Below are positions 1 to 5,962 of a stretch of 18,611 nucleotides of DNA, in pieces. The position numbers and the translations under genes were made by a program. The notes beneath the pieces were generated by a model that saw only the letters and a list, made by a program, of their open reading frames with translations, did no database searches and was not told where the DNA came from. The DNA is from Candidatus Parcubacteria bacterium (GTDB taxonomy: Bacteria > Patescibacteriota > Patescibacteriia > CAIXNZ01): positions 1-18,611 of the forward strand of contig JAPLYF010000050.1 of NCBI GenBank assembly GCA_026395675.1, given 5' to 3'. Position 1 is the stretch's first letter. Each line of letters opens with the position of its first letter.

Positions 1-1503
1 ATTGTTGGAAAGATAAGATTCTAAATTTTTAGCCACCTCCCGTGCTTTCTTCTGTTTTTCTTTTTCTTGCGCTCTTTTTAAAATCGCCTCAAAACCAAGA
101 AAAGAAGCACCAGCGCCAAATGCTTTTTGAAACCACCTGCCTGCCACCACGCCTGTTAGCATGGCAGCTCCGGTTGCGCCGCCTACTGCACCGGCGCCAA
201 CGCCTACCCCCAGCAAAATACCGGAATACATAAGTTTTGTTTTCAAAGGCAGCTTGCGGTATTTATCAACTGCAGAAAAAGCATAATCTTTTAATTTTTC
301 AAATTTAGTTTTGCCTTGTTCTTCTAATCTTAACTTTGTTTTTAAATCAGTCAGCTTAATGCTTTCTTCAATCATTGTTGCTTGAACGATTTCCTCTGAT
401 TGCTTAAGTAATTCTTTATCATAATCAAATTCGCCGCTAAAGCCCATCCTTTTCATTTCCTTGATGCCATTTTCTAATTTTTTAATTTGCTTGGGATATT
501 CCTTGCCGTATTTGGCCAAGAGTTCTTTTTTTGAGAGCTTTAAATCATCAAATCCCAGATCTTTGCCAAAGCCCAATTTTTCCCATTCCTCTTTGCTGTC
601 TTTTTTCAATTCTTCCAATTCTGATTTTTTTAATTCCAAAAGCAAATTCTGGCGCCGGTGCATGTTTTGTAGATATTTTTTTTGAGCTGCCTGCCACTCA
701 GGTGTATTTTTTTTCTTTTTAAAACGGTCCAAATTAGCGAAAGCTTCTCTGGACAGCTGTAAATTTTCTAAATTATTTTTAAATTCTGACTCAAACTTTA
801 TATTTTTAAATTGTTCCTCAAGTTTTTCAGCTTCATCTTCAGTTAAAATTTCACCGCCAGAATAACCTCTGCCTGCCATGGGCGCTTCCTGTTCTTTAAA
901 TTCTCGGCGTCTTTTCAATTTTGCCTCTACAAAGGCCTTGGCATCTTCCTCACTTAATTTCTCGGCATCACTAAAACCTAATTTAGCCGCCAGGCGATTA
1001 TAATCTGGGCCAGCCAAAATTTCTTCTGGTTTAGCTGCCTCTTTTTCCGGAACAATTTCTTCTGATTTTTTTTCTTCAATTTTTCCTGGCTCAGCCAAAT
1101 ACCATTCCCAGGCCTCAGCAACTTGTTTTTCTAATTTTTCTTTGGCTGCTATCTCACTAATTTCACCTAATTGTTCTTCATAAGTAGCCAGAGGCACTGC
1201 CTCTTCACTTTCAATTTCTTTTTGTGCCTTGGAAGTTAATTCCTCTTCTTCATTCTGAACTAATCTTAATCTCCTTTTTCCTTCCATTTTATCCTGCTCA
1301 GTGCCGCCCACTGCCTCAACCGAGCTTACCAATCTTACATTCCTTTCATTGACAGCCTCCTGGGCTGCTTCGGTTAAACTGGCAAGTGCCCTTTGTCTCA
1401 TTTGCTCTAATTTTTTAGGCGTATCCACAACCTCAAATTTACGCGCCTTTTTCGCTTCTTGTGGTCTTTCTACCCCCCTGGCTTTTTCTGCAACACTTGG
1501 CAT
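1..1503 (-). CDS. Large charged coiled-coil protein with a glycine-rich membrane segment, 3' end off the window
   Basis: On the minus strand an ATG at 1503 (MPSVAEKARG) opens 501 codons with no stop before the left edge, so the C-terminus is missing. I do not recognise the family. The first ~400 residues are very rich in Glu and Lys and poor in Gly and Pro, with long stretches that look like coiled coil. At about residues 425-450 there is a hydrophobic Gly/Ala-rich segment (GVGVGAGAVGGATGAAM) that resembles a glycine-zipper membrane helix, followed by another hydrophobic stretch (GAGASFLGFEAI) and a Lys/Glu-rich tail. I see no signal peptide. It starts 10 nt after the stop of the 58-residue gene at 1514-1690 and has no SD, so the two probably share one transcript from the promoter at 1714-1742. 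A membrane-tethered structural role is possible but is a guess. Confidence 0.8.
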   Translation of the reverse strand, partial: MPSVAEKARGVERPQEAKKARKFEVVDTPKKLEQMRQRALASLTEAAQEAVNERNVRLVSSVEAVGGTEQDKMEGKRRLRLVQNEEEELTSKAQKEIESEEAVPLATYEEQLGEISEIAAKEKLEKQVAEAWEWYLAEPGKIEEKKSEEIVPEKEAAKPEEILAGPDYNRLAAKLGFSDAEKLSEEDAKAFVEAKLKRRREFKEQEAPMAGRGYSGGEILTEDEAEKLEEQFKNIKFESEFKNNLENLQLSREAFANLDRFKKKKNTPEWQAAQKKYLQNMHRRQNLLLELKKSELEELKKDSKEEWEKLGFGKDLGFDDLKLSKKELLAKYGKEYPKQIKKLENGIKEMKRMGFSGEFDYDKELLKQSEEIVQATMIEESIKLTDLKTKLRLEEQGKTKFEKLKDYAFSAVDKYRKLPLKTKLMYSGILLGVGVGAGAVGGATGAAMLTGVVAGRWFQKAFGAGASFLGFEAILKRAQEKEKQKKAREVAKNLESYLSNN

Positions 1504-1513
1504 AAATTTAAAA

Positions 1514-1690
1514 TTATAATTTATTTCTTATTTCTCTAATTTTTCTCTCTTCTATTTCTTTGATAAAATCATTAATAATCTGATTTTGCTTTTGCTGTAA
1601 AATTTTAAGCTTAGCCAGATAATCTTTATAGATCCGCTCTATTTTCTTGCTTTTTTTTTGGATTTCCTGCTTAGTTAGTTGTTTAGCCAT
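1514..1690 (-). CDS. Small basic helical protein (58 aa), unknown function
   Basis: ATG at 1690-1688, stop TAA at 1516-1514. The product begins MAKQLTKQEIQKKSKKIERI and is almost entirely Lys, Glu, Ile, Gln and Arg, without Gly, Pro, Cys or Trp, so it should be one long amphipathic helix or coiled coil. No family is recognised. It has no SD; the start lies about 17 nt below the predicted transcription start of the strong promoter at 1714-1742. The stop is 10 nt before the start of the long coiled-coil gene (1-1503), which suggests co-transcription and possibly partner proteins. Support for it being real comes from that promoter and spacing, not from homology. Confidence 0.6.
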   Translation of the reverse strand: MAKQLTKQEIQKKSKKIERIYKDYLAKLKILQQKQNQIINDFIKEIEERKIREIRNKL

Positions 1691-1713
1691 AATAAAAATT
1701 TATATCTGTTTCA

Positions 1714-1742
1714 ATTATATCATATTTTAGGATATAAATCAA
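1714..1742 (-). promoter_or_regulatory. Sigma-70-type promoter for the 1690/1503 gene pair
   Basis: On the minus strand: -35 TTGATT (1742-1737), 17-bp spacer, -10 TATAAT (1719-1714) with an extended TG one base upstream (TGATATAAT). The predicted start near 1707 leaves a leader of about 17 nt before the ATG at 1690. Confidence 0.75.
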
Positions 1743-1753
1743 GCTTGAAAAAT

Positions 1754-1900
1754 AAAAAAACCGCCCTCTGTCATCCTGAGTGAAACGAAGGATCTCTTTG
1801 AAATGTTCGTACAAAGAGATCCCACTTCGTTCGGCCTTCGCCGACCGAAGTCGGCTACGGCCGACGAAGGTCGGGATGACAAACAGAGGGCGGTTTTTTT
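1754..1900 (-). terminator. Terminator of the tRNA operon with palindromic repeats nested in its loop
   Basis: A perfect 17-bp outer stem (1754-1770 with 1884-1900, AAAAAAACCGCCCTCTG) ends in seven T on either strand and lies directly downstream of tRNA-Val on the minus strand. Inside the outer stem are GTCATCC/GGATGAC (1770-1776 with 1874-1880), a second 11-bp hairpin GGATCTCTTTG/CAAAGAGATCC (1790-1800 with 1812-1822), and a 38-nt unit (1837-1874) that recurs with 4 mismatches at 2288-2325. Positions 1771-1795 belong to a repeat family also seen at 8436-8460 and 16905-16929 (shared core GAGTGAAACGAAG in the first two). Confidence 0.75.
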
Positions 1901-1908
1901 TATTTCTG

Positions 1909-1982
1909 TGGGCAATGCTGGAATCGAACCAGCGACCTCATCGACGTCAACGATGCGCTCTAACCAGCTGAGCTAATTGCCC
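1909..1982 (-). tRNA. tRNA-Val(GAC)
   Basis: A 74-nt cloverleaf on the minus strand. Acceptor GGGCAAT pairs with ATTGCCC, discriminator A at 1909. D arm GCTC/GAGC, anticodon stem CATCG/CGATG with loop TTGACGT (anticodon GAC, Val), T arm GCTGG/CCAGC with loop TTCGATT. CCA is not encoded, so the Cca enzyme (3997-5433) must add it. It is the last tRNA before the nested terminator at 1754-1900. Confidence 0.93.
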
Positions 1983-2015
1983 CTTTTGTTATCTTCGAAT
2001 TTTTTTCACCACCTT

Positions 2016-2053
2016 TGGGCATGGGTGGACTCGAACCATCGACATCTACCTTA
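2016..2053 (-). pseudogene. 3' half of a broken tRNA-Ile copy
   Basis: These 38 nt match the 3' half of the intact tRNA-Ile at 2085-2158 (3 mismatches): acceptor 3' strand with discriminator A, T arm, variable loop, 3' anticodon stem and the last bases of the anticodon loop. The match ends abruptly inside the anticodon loop (after ...TTA on the plus strand). It continues exactly, without gap or overlap, at 2209-2223. One of the differences weakens the T stem (GATGG against CCACC). Confidence 0.7.
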
Positions 2054-2084
2054 CCTGCCCGCCGAACAAAGCCATAATAATATT

Positions 2085-2158
2085 TGGGCATGGATGGACT
2101 TGAACCATCGACTTCTACCTTATAAGGGTAGCGCTCTAACCAACTGAGCTACATGCCC
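2085..2158 (-). tRNA. tRNA-Ile(UAU)
   Basis: A 74-nt cloverleaf on the minus strand: acceptor GGGCATG/CATGCCC with discriminator A, D arm GCTC/GAGC, anticodon stem CTACC/GGTAG, loop CTTATAA, T arm GATGG/CCATC with loop TTCAAGT. The anticodon is UAU, which reads the isoleucine codon AUA directly. Most bacteria read AUA with a CAU-anticodon tRNA modified to lysidine by TilS, so this is an unusual gene. AUA codons are used in this window (for example the last residues of queA). CCA is not encoded. It is probably co-transcribed with tRNA-Val. Confidence 0.9.
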
Positions 2159-2208
2159 GGATATAAAAATAATTTTAAAGTCAATTATGTTCGGCTTTGG
2201 CAGGCGGG

Positions 2209-2223
2209 TAAGGGTAGCGCTCT
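2209..2223 (-). pseudogene. Second piece of the broken tRNA-Ile copy (anticodon and D stem)
   Basis: Fifteen nucleotides identical to the intact tRNA-Ile, covering the 3' part of the D stem, the 5' anticodon stem and the first loop bases. On the plus strand they begin exactly where the fragment at 2016-2053 stops. Beyond 2223 the match breaks off in the D loop. A possible third piece is AGCTACACGC at 2376-2385 (9 of 10 bases of the intact AGCTACATGC, start of the tRNA), which is weaker evidence. Confidence 0.5.
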
Positions 2224-2375
2224 CTGCCTTCGCTCCACCCTCCGTAGCAGTAGTCTGCTACTGCGGAGGACGGGTAAAGCTTCGGTCTTCACCGACCGAA
2301 GTCGGTTCCGACCGACGAAGGTCGGCAGACAGGTAACCACTGCTTGTCCGCCGAAGTTCGAAGAACAAAGGCGGA
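2224..2375. repeat. Cluster of palindromic repeats between tRNA remnants and queA
   Basis: No gene is seen here. The stretch is a string of GC-rich hairpins in AT-rich surroundings: CCTCCG-TAGCAG / CTGCTA-ctg-CGGAGG (2239-2269), CTTCGGTC/GACCGAAG (2280-2301), and a 38-nt unit at 2288-2325 that matches 1837-1874 at 34 of 38 positions. The right end holds further CCGCC/GGCGG half-palindromes. An open frame of ~69-103 codons crosses it on both strands, but it is made of the repeats. Confidence 0.65.
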
Positions 2376-2384
2376 AGCTACACG

Positions 2385-2413
2385 CGCTTAGCATGAATTT
2401 GATTTTTTTTCAA
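2385..2413 (-). promoter_or_regulatory. Possible promoter for the tRNA-Ile/tRNA-Val transcript
   Basis: Minus strand: -35 TTGAAA (2413-2408), 17-bp spacer, extended -10 TGC-TAAGCG (2390-2385). No better promoter lies directly upstream of tRNA-Ile at 2158, so the transcript would carry a ~220-nt repeat-rich leader that must be trimmed. The -10 is imperfect. Confidence 0.35.
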
Positions 2414-2428
2414 TGCTCTTTATTAATA

Positions 2429-2437
2429 TGCTATCAT
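2429..2437 (+). promoter_or_regulatory. Extended -10 element of queA
   Basis: TGC followed by TATCAT at 2432-2437; the -35 region is poor. The expected transcription start (about 2444) is only a few bases before the ATG at 2448, so the mRNA would be almost leaderless. This fits the absence of an SD. Confidence 0.4.
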
Positions 2438-2447
2438 TATTATAACA

Positions 2448-3491
2448 ATGATTTCCAAGATTAAAAATCTAAAAACTTATAATTTCAATCTCCCTCAAGA
2501 ATTAATCGCCCAAAAGCCAGTTTCCCCGCCAGATAAATGCCGGCTTTTAGTTTTGGAAAGAAGAAGTAAAAAAATAATTGATGACAAATTTTTAAATTTA
2601 ACTGACTATCTGCAACAAGGCGATGTTTTGGTTTTTAATAATTCCAAAGTAATCCCAGCGCGCTTAATTGGCAGAAAAATAACCGGCGGCAAAGTGGAAA
2701 TTTTGCTTTTGCGCCAAATCAAAGTAAATATTTGGGAATGTTTAGTCGGCAATTTACAGATTAAAAAACAAATTGGTACAAAATTAAAATTTTCTCAGAA
2801 TTTGCACGGCAAAATTATCAATAGGATCAAAGACACTGCCCAAATTAAATTTAATCTTTCCAGTCAAAAATTAATGGCCCAAATCTTTAAGCTTGGCCAA
2901 ATGCCAACTCCACCCTATATTAAACGCCTTGCCAAACAAAATGAATACCAAACCTTTTTTGCTCAAAAACTTGGTTCAGTGGCCGCGCCAACAGCTGGAC
3001 TTCATTTTACTCCCAGAATATTTAAAAAGTTAAAACAAAAAGGCGTGCAAATAGAATTTGTCACCCTGCATGTTGGCCTTGGCACATTTCAACCAATTAA
3101 AGTTGAAGATATTACCCAGCACAAAATTCATGAAGAATATTTTGAGATAGACAAACAAACTGCCCAAAGATTAAATCAAGCAAAAAAAGAAAATCGCAGA
3201 ATAATTGCCGTGGGCACAACTTCTGTTCGTGTTTTAGAAACTTGCTCGAATTCCAAATCTCAGATCTCAGATCTCAGATCTCAAAAAGGTTTTACCAAAA
3301 TTTACATTTATCCCAGTTATAAATTTAAATTTGTTGACGCAATGATTACTAATTTCCATTTACCCAAATCTTCACTTTTGCTTTTAGTTTCTGCTTTTGC
3401 CAGAACAAATTTCATAAAAAAAGCTTACCATCACGCGATTAGAAAAAAATATCGCTTTTATTCCTTCGGAGATGTTATGCTAATAAAATAG
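2448..3491 (+). CDS. queA: S-adenosylmethionine:tRNA ribosyltransferase-isomerase
   Basis: Transfers and rearranges the ribosyl group of SAM onto preQ1 at position 34 of tRNAs with GUN anticodons, giving epoxyqueuosine. The 347-residue product has the family's usual length and landmarks: LPQELIAQKPV near the N-terminus, LVFNNSKVIPARL at about 60-72, SVAAPTAGLHFT at about 179-190, the VTLHVGLGTFQP block at about 207, IAVGTTSVRVLE at about 254-265 and the C-terminal DAMITNFHLPKSSLL and SVFA-like segment. A short stretch after VRVLE is encoded by a 7-bp tandem repeat (3257-3282) and falls in a length-variable region of the family. It has its own promoter and terminator and no SD. Confidence 0.96.
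   Translation: MISKIKNLKTYNFNLPQELIAQKPVSPPDKCRLLVLERRSKKIIDDKFLNLTDYLQQGDVLVFNNSKVIPARLIGRKITGGKVEILLLRQIKVNIWECLVGNLQIKKQIGTKLKFSQNLHGKIINRIKDTAQIKFNLSSQKLMAQIFKLGQMPTPPYIKRLAKQNEYQTFFAQKLGSVAAPTAGLHFTPRIFKKLKQKGVQIEFVTLHVGLGTFQPIKVEDITQHKIHEEYFEIDKQTAQRLNQAKKENRRIIAVGTTSVRVLETCSNSKSQISDLRSQKGFTKIYIYPSYKFKFVDAMITNFHLPKSSLLLLVSAFARTNFIKKAYHHAIRKKYRFYSFGDVMLIK
3257..3282 (+). repeat. Heptamer tandem repeat inside queA
   Basis: ATCTCAG repeated 3.7 times (26 nt). Because the unit is 7 nt, gain or loss of one copy shifts the reading frame in the last quarter of queA; three units keep it open. It encodes part of SQISDLRSQ. Confidence 0.9.
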
Positions 3492-3524
3492 CGCCCACAC
3501 TTATATGTAGGCGCTTGTTTTTTT
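3491..3524 (+). terminator. Terminator of queA
   Basis: GCGCC (3491-3495) pairs with GGCGC (3510-3514), with a mismatch and three more pairs inside, followed by TTGTTTTTTT. The stem begins at the G of the queA stop codon. Confidence 0.75.
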
Positions 3525-3539
3525 CATGTCACGTTGGCA

Positions 3540-3851
3540 TTAATTAGCCTTCATGGCATAGACTCTCAGACTGGAGAAAATTTTGAACTGATGGGTTTGG
3601 CAAAAGGGGCATTTTACTACCCAATAGCGGAATCCCATTCCGCCTCTACTCGCCTCTTGATCTTTGTAAGAGGTCTGTTCCATTTCAGCCGTGATGGCGA
3701 AGGTTTTTTCCCCGCATTTTACCTCGACCCCGATTAGGTCCAAAAAGGGAAATCCTCTCTCCTCTCTGTCCATCCAGGCATCAAGTTCGGACTTTTTCTT
3801 CAAAATCCTCAAAAATACAAGTACTCGTATTATTACACCAGTTTTTCTCAT
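3540..3851 (-). CDS. Unknown protein (103 aa) with its own strong promoter and SD
   Basis: ATG at 3851, preceded by AGGAGG with a 5-nt gap, and by a near-consensus promoter at 3911-3939; these signals make the gene likely real although I do not recognise the family. The product starts MRKTGVIIRVLVFLRILKKK, a basic hydrophobic helix that could bind a membrane or be a weak signal. It continues with a mixed soluble part that contains GVEVKCGEKTFAITAEME and CPFCQTHQF, a single CxxC pair that is too little for a zinc finger on its own. It stands alone between queA (convergent) and cca (divergent). An opposite-strand frame at 3534-3737 is the alternative reading but has no signals. Confidence 0.65.
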   Translation of the reverse strand: MRKTGVIIRVLVFLRILKKKSELDAWMDREERGFPFLDLIGVEVKCGEKTFAITAEMEQTSYKDQEASRGGMGFRYWVVKCPFCQTHQFKIFSSLRVYAMKAN

Positions 3852-3910
3852 CTTTTCCTCCTCTAGTTAGATGGTTAATACCCTGAATTGGTAAATTATT
3901 CAGATTTTTA

Positions 3911-3939
3911 ATCATATCACAATTTTTAGTTTATGTCAA
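3911..3939 (-). promoter_or_regulatory. Strong promoter for the gene at 3540-3851
   Basis: Minus strand: -35 TTGACA (3939-3934), 17-bp spacer, -10 TATGAT (3916-3911) with TG at the extended position. Leader of about 50 nt with an AGGAGG SD. Confidence 0.8.
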
Positions 3940-3959
3940 TGGTTTATGTTAAAATCAAC

Positions 3960-3988
3960 TTGTTTTTAGCTAAAAAATCAGCTATCCT
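3960..3988 (+). promoter_or_regulatory. Promoter of the cca operon, giving a nearly leaderless mRNA
   Basis: TTGTTT (3960-3965), 17-bp spacer, TATCCT (3983-3988). The expected start at about 3995 is next to the ATG at 3997. The -10 is weak. Confidence 0.5.
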
Positions 3989-3996
3989 TAAATTAA

Positions 3997-5433
3997 ATGA
4001 ATAATAAAAATTTCGAACAATCTATCTCTCAATTTCTCAAGGATTTTGTCAAGGATCCTAATTTTAAATTTGTGGAAAAATTGCTAAAGAAGTTTATGGA
4101 TTCAGAGATTTATTTAGTCGGCGGAAAAGTGCGCGATATTTTACTGCAAAGAACTTCTTATGACTATGATTTTGTGGTTAGAAATGTTAATGCTAAAGAT
4201 TTGGAAAAATTTTTAGCCAAAGAAGGCGCTGTTAATTTAGTTGGCAAATCTTTTGGAGTGTTCAAATTCGTTCCCAAAAAGTACACTGGTTTTGAACCCA
4301 TTGATATTGCTTTGCCTCGAACTGAACATTCTTTCAATACCGGCGGCTACCGCGACTTCGATATCCAATCAGACCCCAAATTGCCAATTGCCAAAGATCT
4401 GGAAAGACGCGACTTCACGATTAACTCTATGGCCTTGAACTTAAAAACCAAAGAACTAATAGATCCATTTAAGGGCCAAGAAAATATTTTAAATAAAATG
4501 ATTAAAACCGTGGGCAAGCCAGTGGAAAGATTTCAGGAAGATTACACGCGCATGCTGCGCGCTATTCGCTTTTCAATCCAGCTTTATTTTAAAATTGACC
4601 AACCAACTTATATTACCATTCAAAAAATGGCGCCAAAGATTAAAGACATCCCGGCTGAAAGAATTACTGAAGAATTTAATAAAATCGTGCTTTCTCCCAA
4701 TTCTGAATTCGGTTTGCAGCTTTTGCAAAAATCAAACTTATTCAGTGTCAAGGCATTGGGTTTTGCTGCTCAAAGAAATTATAATTTGAATGTTCGTTTG
4801 GCTTCTCTTTTCCATGACATTGCCAAGCCCCAAGTCAAAAAAGGCGAAGGCCCAGACAGCACATTTTACAACCACGACATTGTGGGCGCAAAAATTACCC
4901 GCAAAATTTTGCAACGTCTCAAATATCCCAATGAAACAATTGATAAGGTTTCTCACCTGGTGCGCCATCACATGTTTTTTTATTCCCTGGGCACAATTAC
5001 TGATGCGGCTATCAGACGGCTTTTAGTGCGCATTGGCCCGGATAATATTAATGAAGCAATCCAGTTAAGAATCTGCGATCGCCTGGGCATGGGACGTCCA
5101 AAAGCCAAGCCTTTCAAACTAATGGAATTGGAAAAGCGCTTGCATGAAGTGCAGCTAGATCCGATTTCAGTTAAAATGTTAAAAGTTAAGGGTGATGAGC
5201 TGATGAAACTATTAAAAATTATACCCGGTCCTAAAATCGGCCTGCTTTTAAATGCACTTCTAGCTGAAGTTTTAGAAGACCCCAAAAGAAATAGAAAAGC
5301 TTATCTGCAAAAAAAATTAAAAGAACTAAACAAACTTTCTGATTCAGAATTAAAAGAACTGGCTCCTCAATTAGAAAAATATGAAGAGGAACGAAAGAAA
5401 CAATATTTTAGTAAAGTTAAGTGGGTAGAATAA
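3997..5433 (+). CDS. cca: CCA-adding tRNA nucleotidyltransferase with HD domain
   Basis: Adds or repairs the 3' CCA of tRNAs from CTP and ATP. The 478-residue product begins with the class II polymerase-beta-like head: LVGGKVRD (40-47), metal-binding DYD (56-58), then RRDFTIN (137-143) and ERFQEDYTRMLRAIRF (177-192), the last belonging to the nucleotide-selecting neck region. The C-terminal half has an HD phosphohydrolase-like domain (HD at 273-274, HD at 293-294, HH at 324-325) and a Lys/Glu-rich tail. The HD part could carry phosphatase activity, as in some homologues. Both tRNAs in the window lack encoded CCA, so the enzyme is needed. First gene of a plus-strand set with the GxxExxY gene, rluD and cmk; no SD. 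Confidence 0.93.
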   Translation: MNNKNFEQSISQFLKDFVKDPNFKFVEKLLKKFMDSEIYLVGGKVRDILLQRTSYDYDFVVRNVNAKDLEKFLAKEGAVNLVGKSFGVFKFVPKKYTGFEPIDIALPRTEHSFNTGGYRDFDIQSDPKLPIAKDLERRDFTINSMALNLKTKELIDPFKGQENILNKMIKTVGKPVERFQEDYTRMLRAIRFSIQLYFKIDQPTYITIQKMAPKIKDIPAERITEEFNKIVLSPNSEFGLQLLQKSNLFSVKALGFAAQRNYNLNVRLASLFHDIAKPQVKKGEGPDSTFYNHDIVGAKITRKILQRLKYPNETIDKVSHLVRHHMFFYSLGTITDAAIRRLLVRIGPDNINEAIQLRICDRLGMGRPKAKPFKLMELEKRLHEVQLDPISVKMLKVKGDELMKLLKIIPGPKIGLLLNALLAEVLEDPKRNRKAYLQKKLKELNKLSDSELKELAPQLEKYEEERKKQYFSKVKWVE

Positions 5434-5436
5434 TGC

Positions 5437-5520
5437 TTACGAAAGTACGAAATGAATACGAAAATACTAAATTCATTTCTTTCGTAATTTCGTACAATTT
5501 CGTATTTCCTAAGAATAACT
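5437..5520 (+). repeat. TTCGTA-type repeats before the GxxExxY gene
   Basis: An AT-rich spacer built from the hexamer TTCGTA and its complement: TACGAA copies at the left, TTCGTA copies at the right, so that the spacer can fold on itself. The right part (5481-5520) is a direct repeat of 5922-5962 on the other side of the GxxExxY gene. Confidence 0.75.
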
Positions 5521-5919
5521 ATGAAACCAAAACTAATTAGAAAAGACCTCATCTACCCTGATTTAAGCTATGAGATTACTGGTATACTTTTTGATGTATT
5601 TAAAGAACTTGGACCTGGCCATAAGGAAAAGTATTACCAAAATGCTATTTATAATGTTTTAATCCAGAAAAAATATGATGTACAACGGGAATTACACGTG
5701 CCATTGAATTATAAAGGAATTAAAGTTGGCAGTTATTATTTAGACTTTCTGATTGAGAATAAAATTATCTTAGAAATCAAAAAAGGTGATTATTTTAAAA
5801 AGACAAATATTGATCAAATTTACCAATATTTAAAAGCCACTAACCTACAGCTAGGTATACTGGCCCAATTTACTGGCTCTGGTGTTAGAACAAAAAGAAT
5901 TTTAAATATTTATCCTTAA
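5521..5919 (+). CDS. GxxExxY-family protein, PD-(D/E)xK-like
   Basis: A 132-residue protein with the family signature GHKEKYY (G-x-x-E-x-x-Y, about residues 33-39) preceded by GILFDVFKELGPG. The middle has YYLDFLIENKIILEIKKG (about 72-89), where Asp and the E-I-K triad form the core pattern of PD-(D/E)xK nucleases; the end has the usual QIYQYLKATNLQLGIL block. The cellular role of this family is not established, and nuclease activity is an inference from the motif. The gene sits between cca and rluD and is bracketed by ~40-nt TTCGTA-rich direct repeats, as if inserted as a cassette. No SD. Confidence 0.9.
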   Translation: MKPKLIRKDLIYPDLSYEITGILFDVFKELGPGHKEKYYQNAIYNVLIQKKYDVQRELHVPLNYKGIKVGSYYLDFLIENKIILEIKKGDYFKKTNIDQIYQYLKATNLQLGILAQFTGSGVRTKRILNIYP

Positions 5920-5921
5920 AA

Positions 5922-5962
5922 TTCGTACTTTCGTACGTTTTCGTATTTTCGTAAGAACAACA
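5922..5962 (+). repeat. Right-hand direct repeat flanking the GxxExxY gene
   Basis: TTCGTA units followed by GTAAGAACAAC directly before the rluD ATG. It aligns with 5481-5520 (TTCGTA units followed by CTAAGAATAACT before the GxxExxY ATG), so both genes begin after the same kind of leader. Confidence 0.75.

Noticed and set aside
42..722. Plus-strand open frames of 63-74 codons at 42-233, 461-685 and 531-722
   Set aside because: They lie opposite a 501-codon minus-strand gene, and their Phe/Ser/Leu-rich composition is what the complement of Glu/Lys codons gives.
1301..1519. Plus-strand open frame of 72 codons
   Set aside because: Antisense to the start region of the long coiled-coil gene, with no promoter, SD or family.
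2054..2208. Self-splicing intron in the anticodon loop of the split tRNA
   Set aside because: The 155 nt contain another intact tRNA and show no group I intron core, and the split copy is broken again in the D loop, so a functional spliced tRNA is unlikely.
2153..2464. Open frames on both strands (103 and 69 codons) across the queA-side palindrome cluster
   Set aside because: They are made of GC-rich inverted repeats, overlap a tRNA and a tRNA fragment, and read through both strands in the same way.
3534..3737. Plus-strand frame of 67 codons
   Set aside because: Opposite the 103-residue gene at 3540-3851, which has a strong promoter and SD; this frame has neither.
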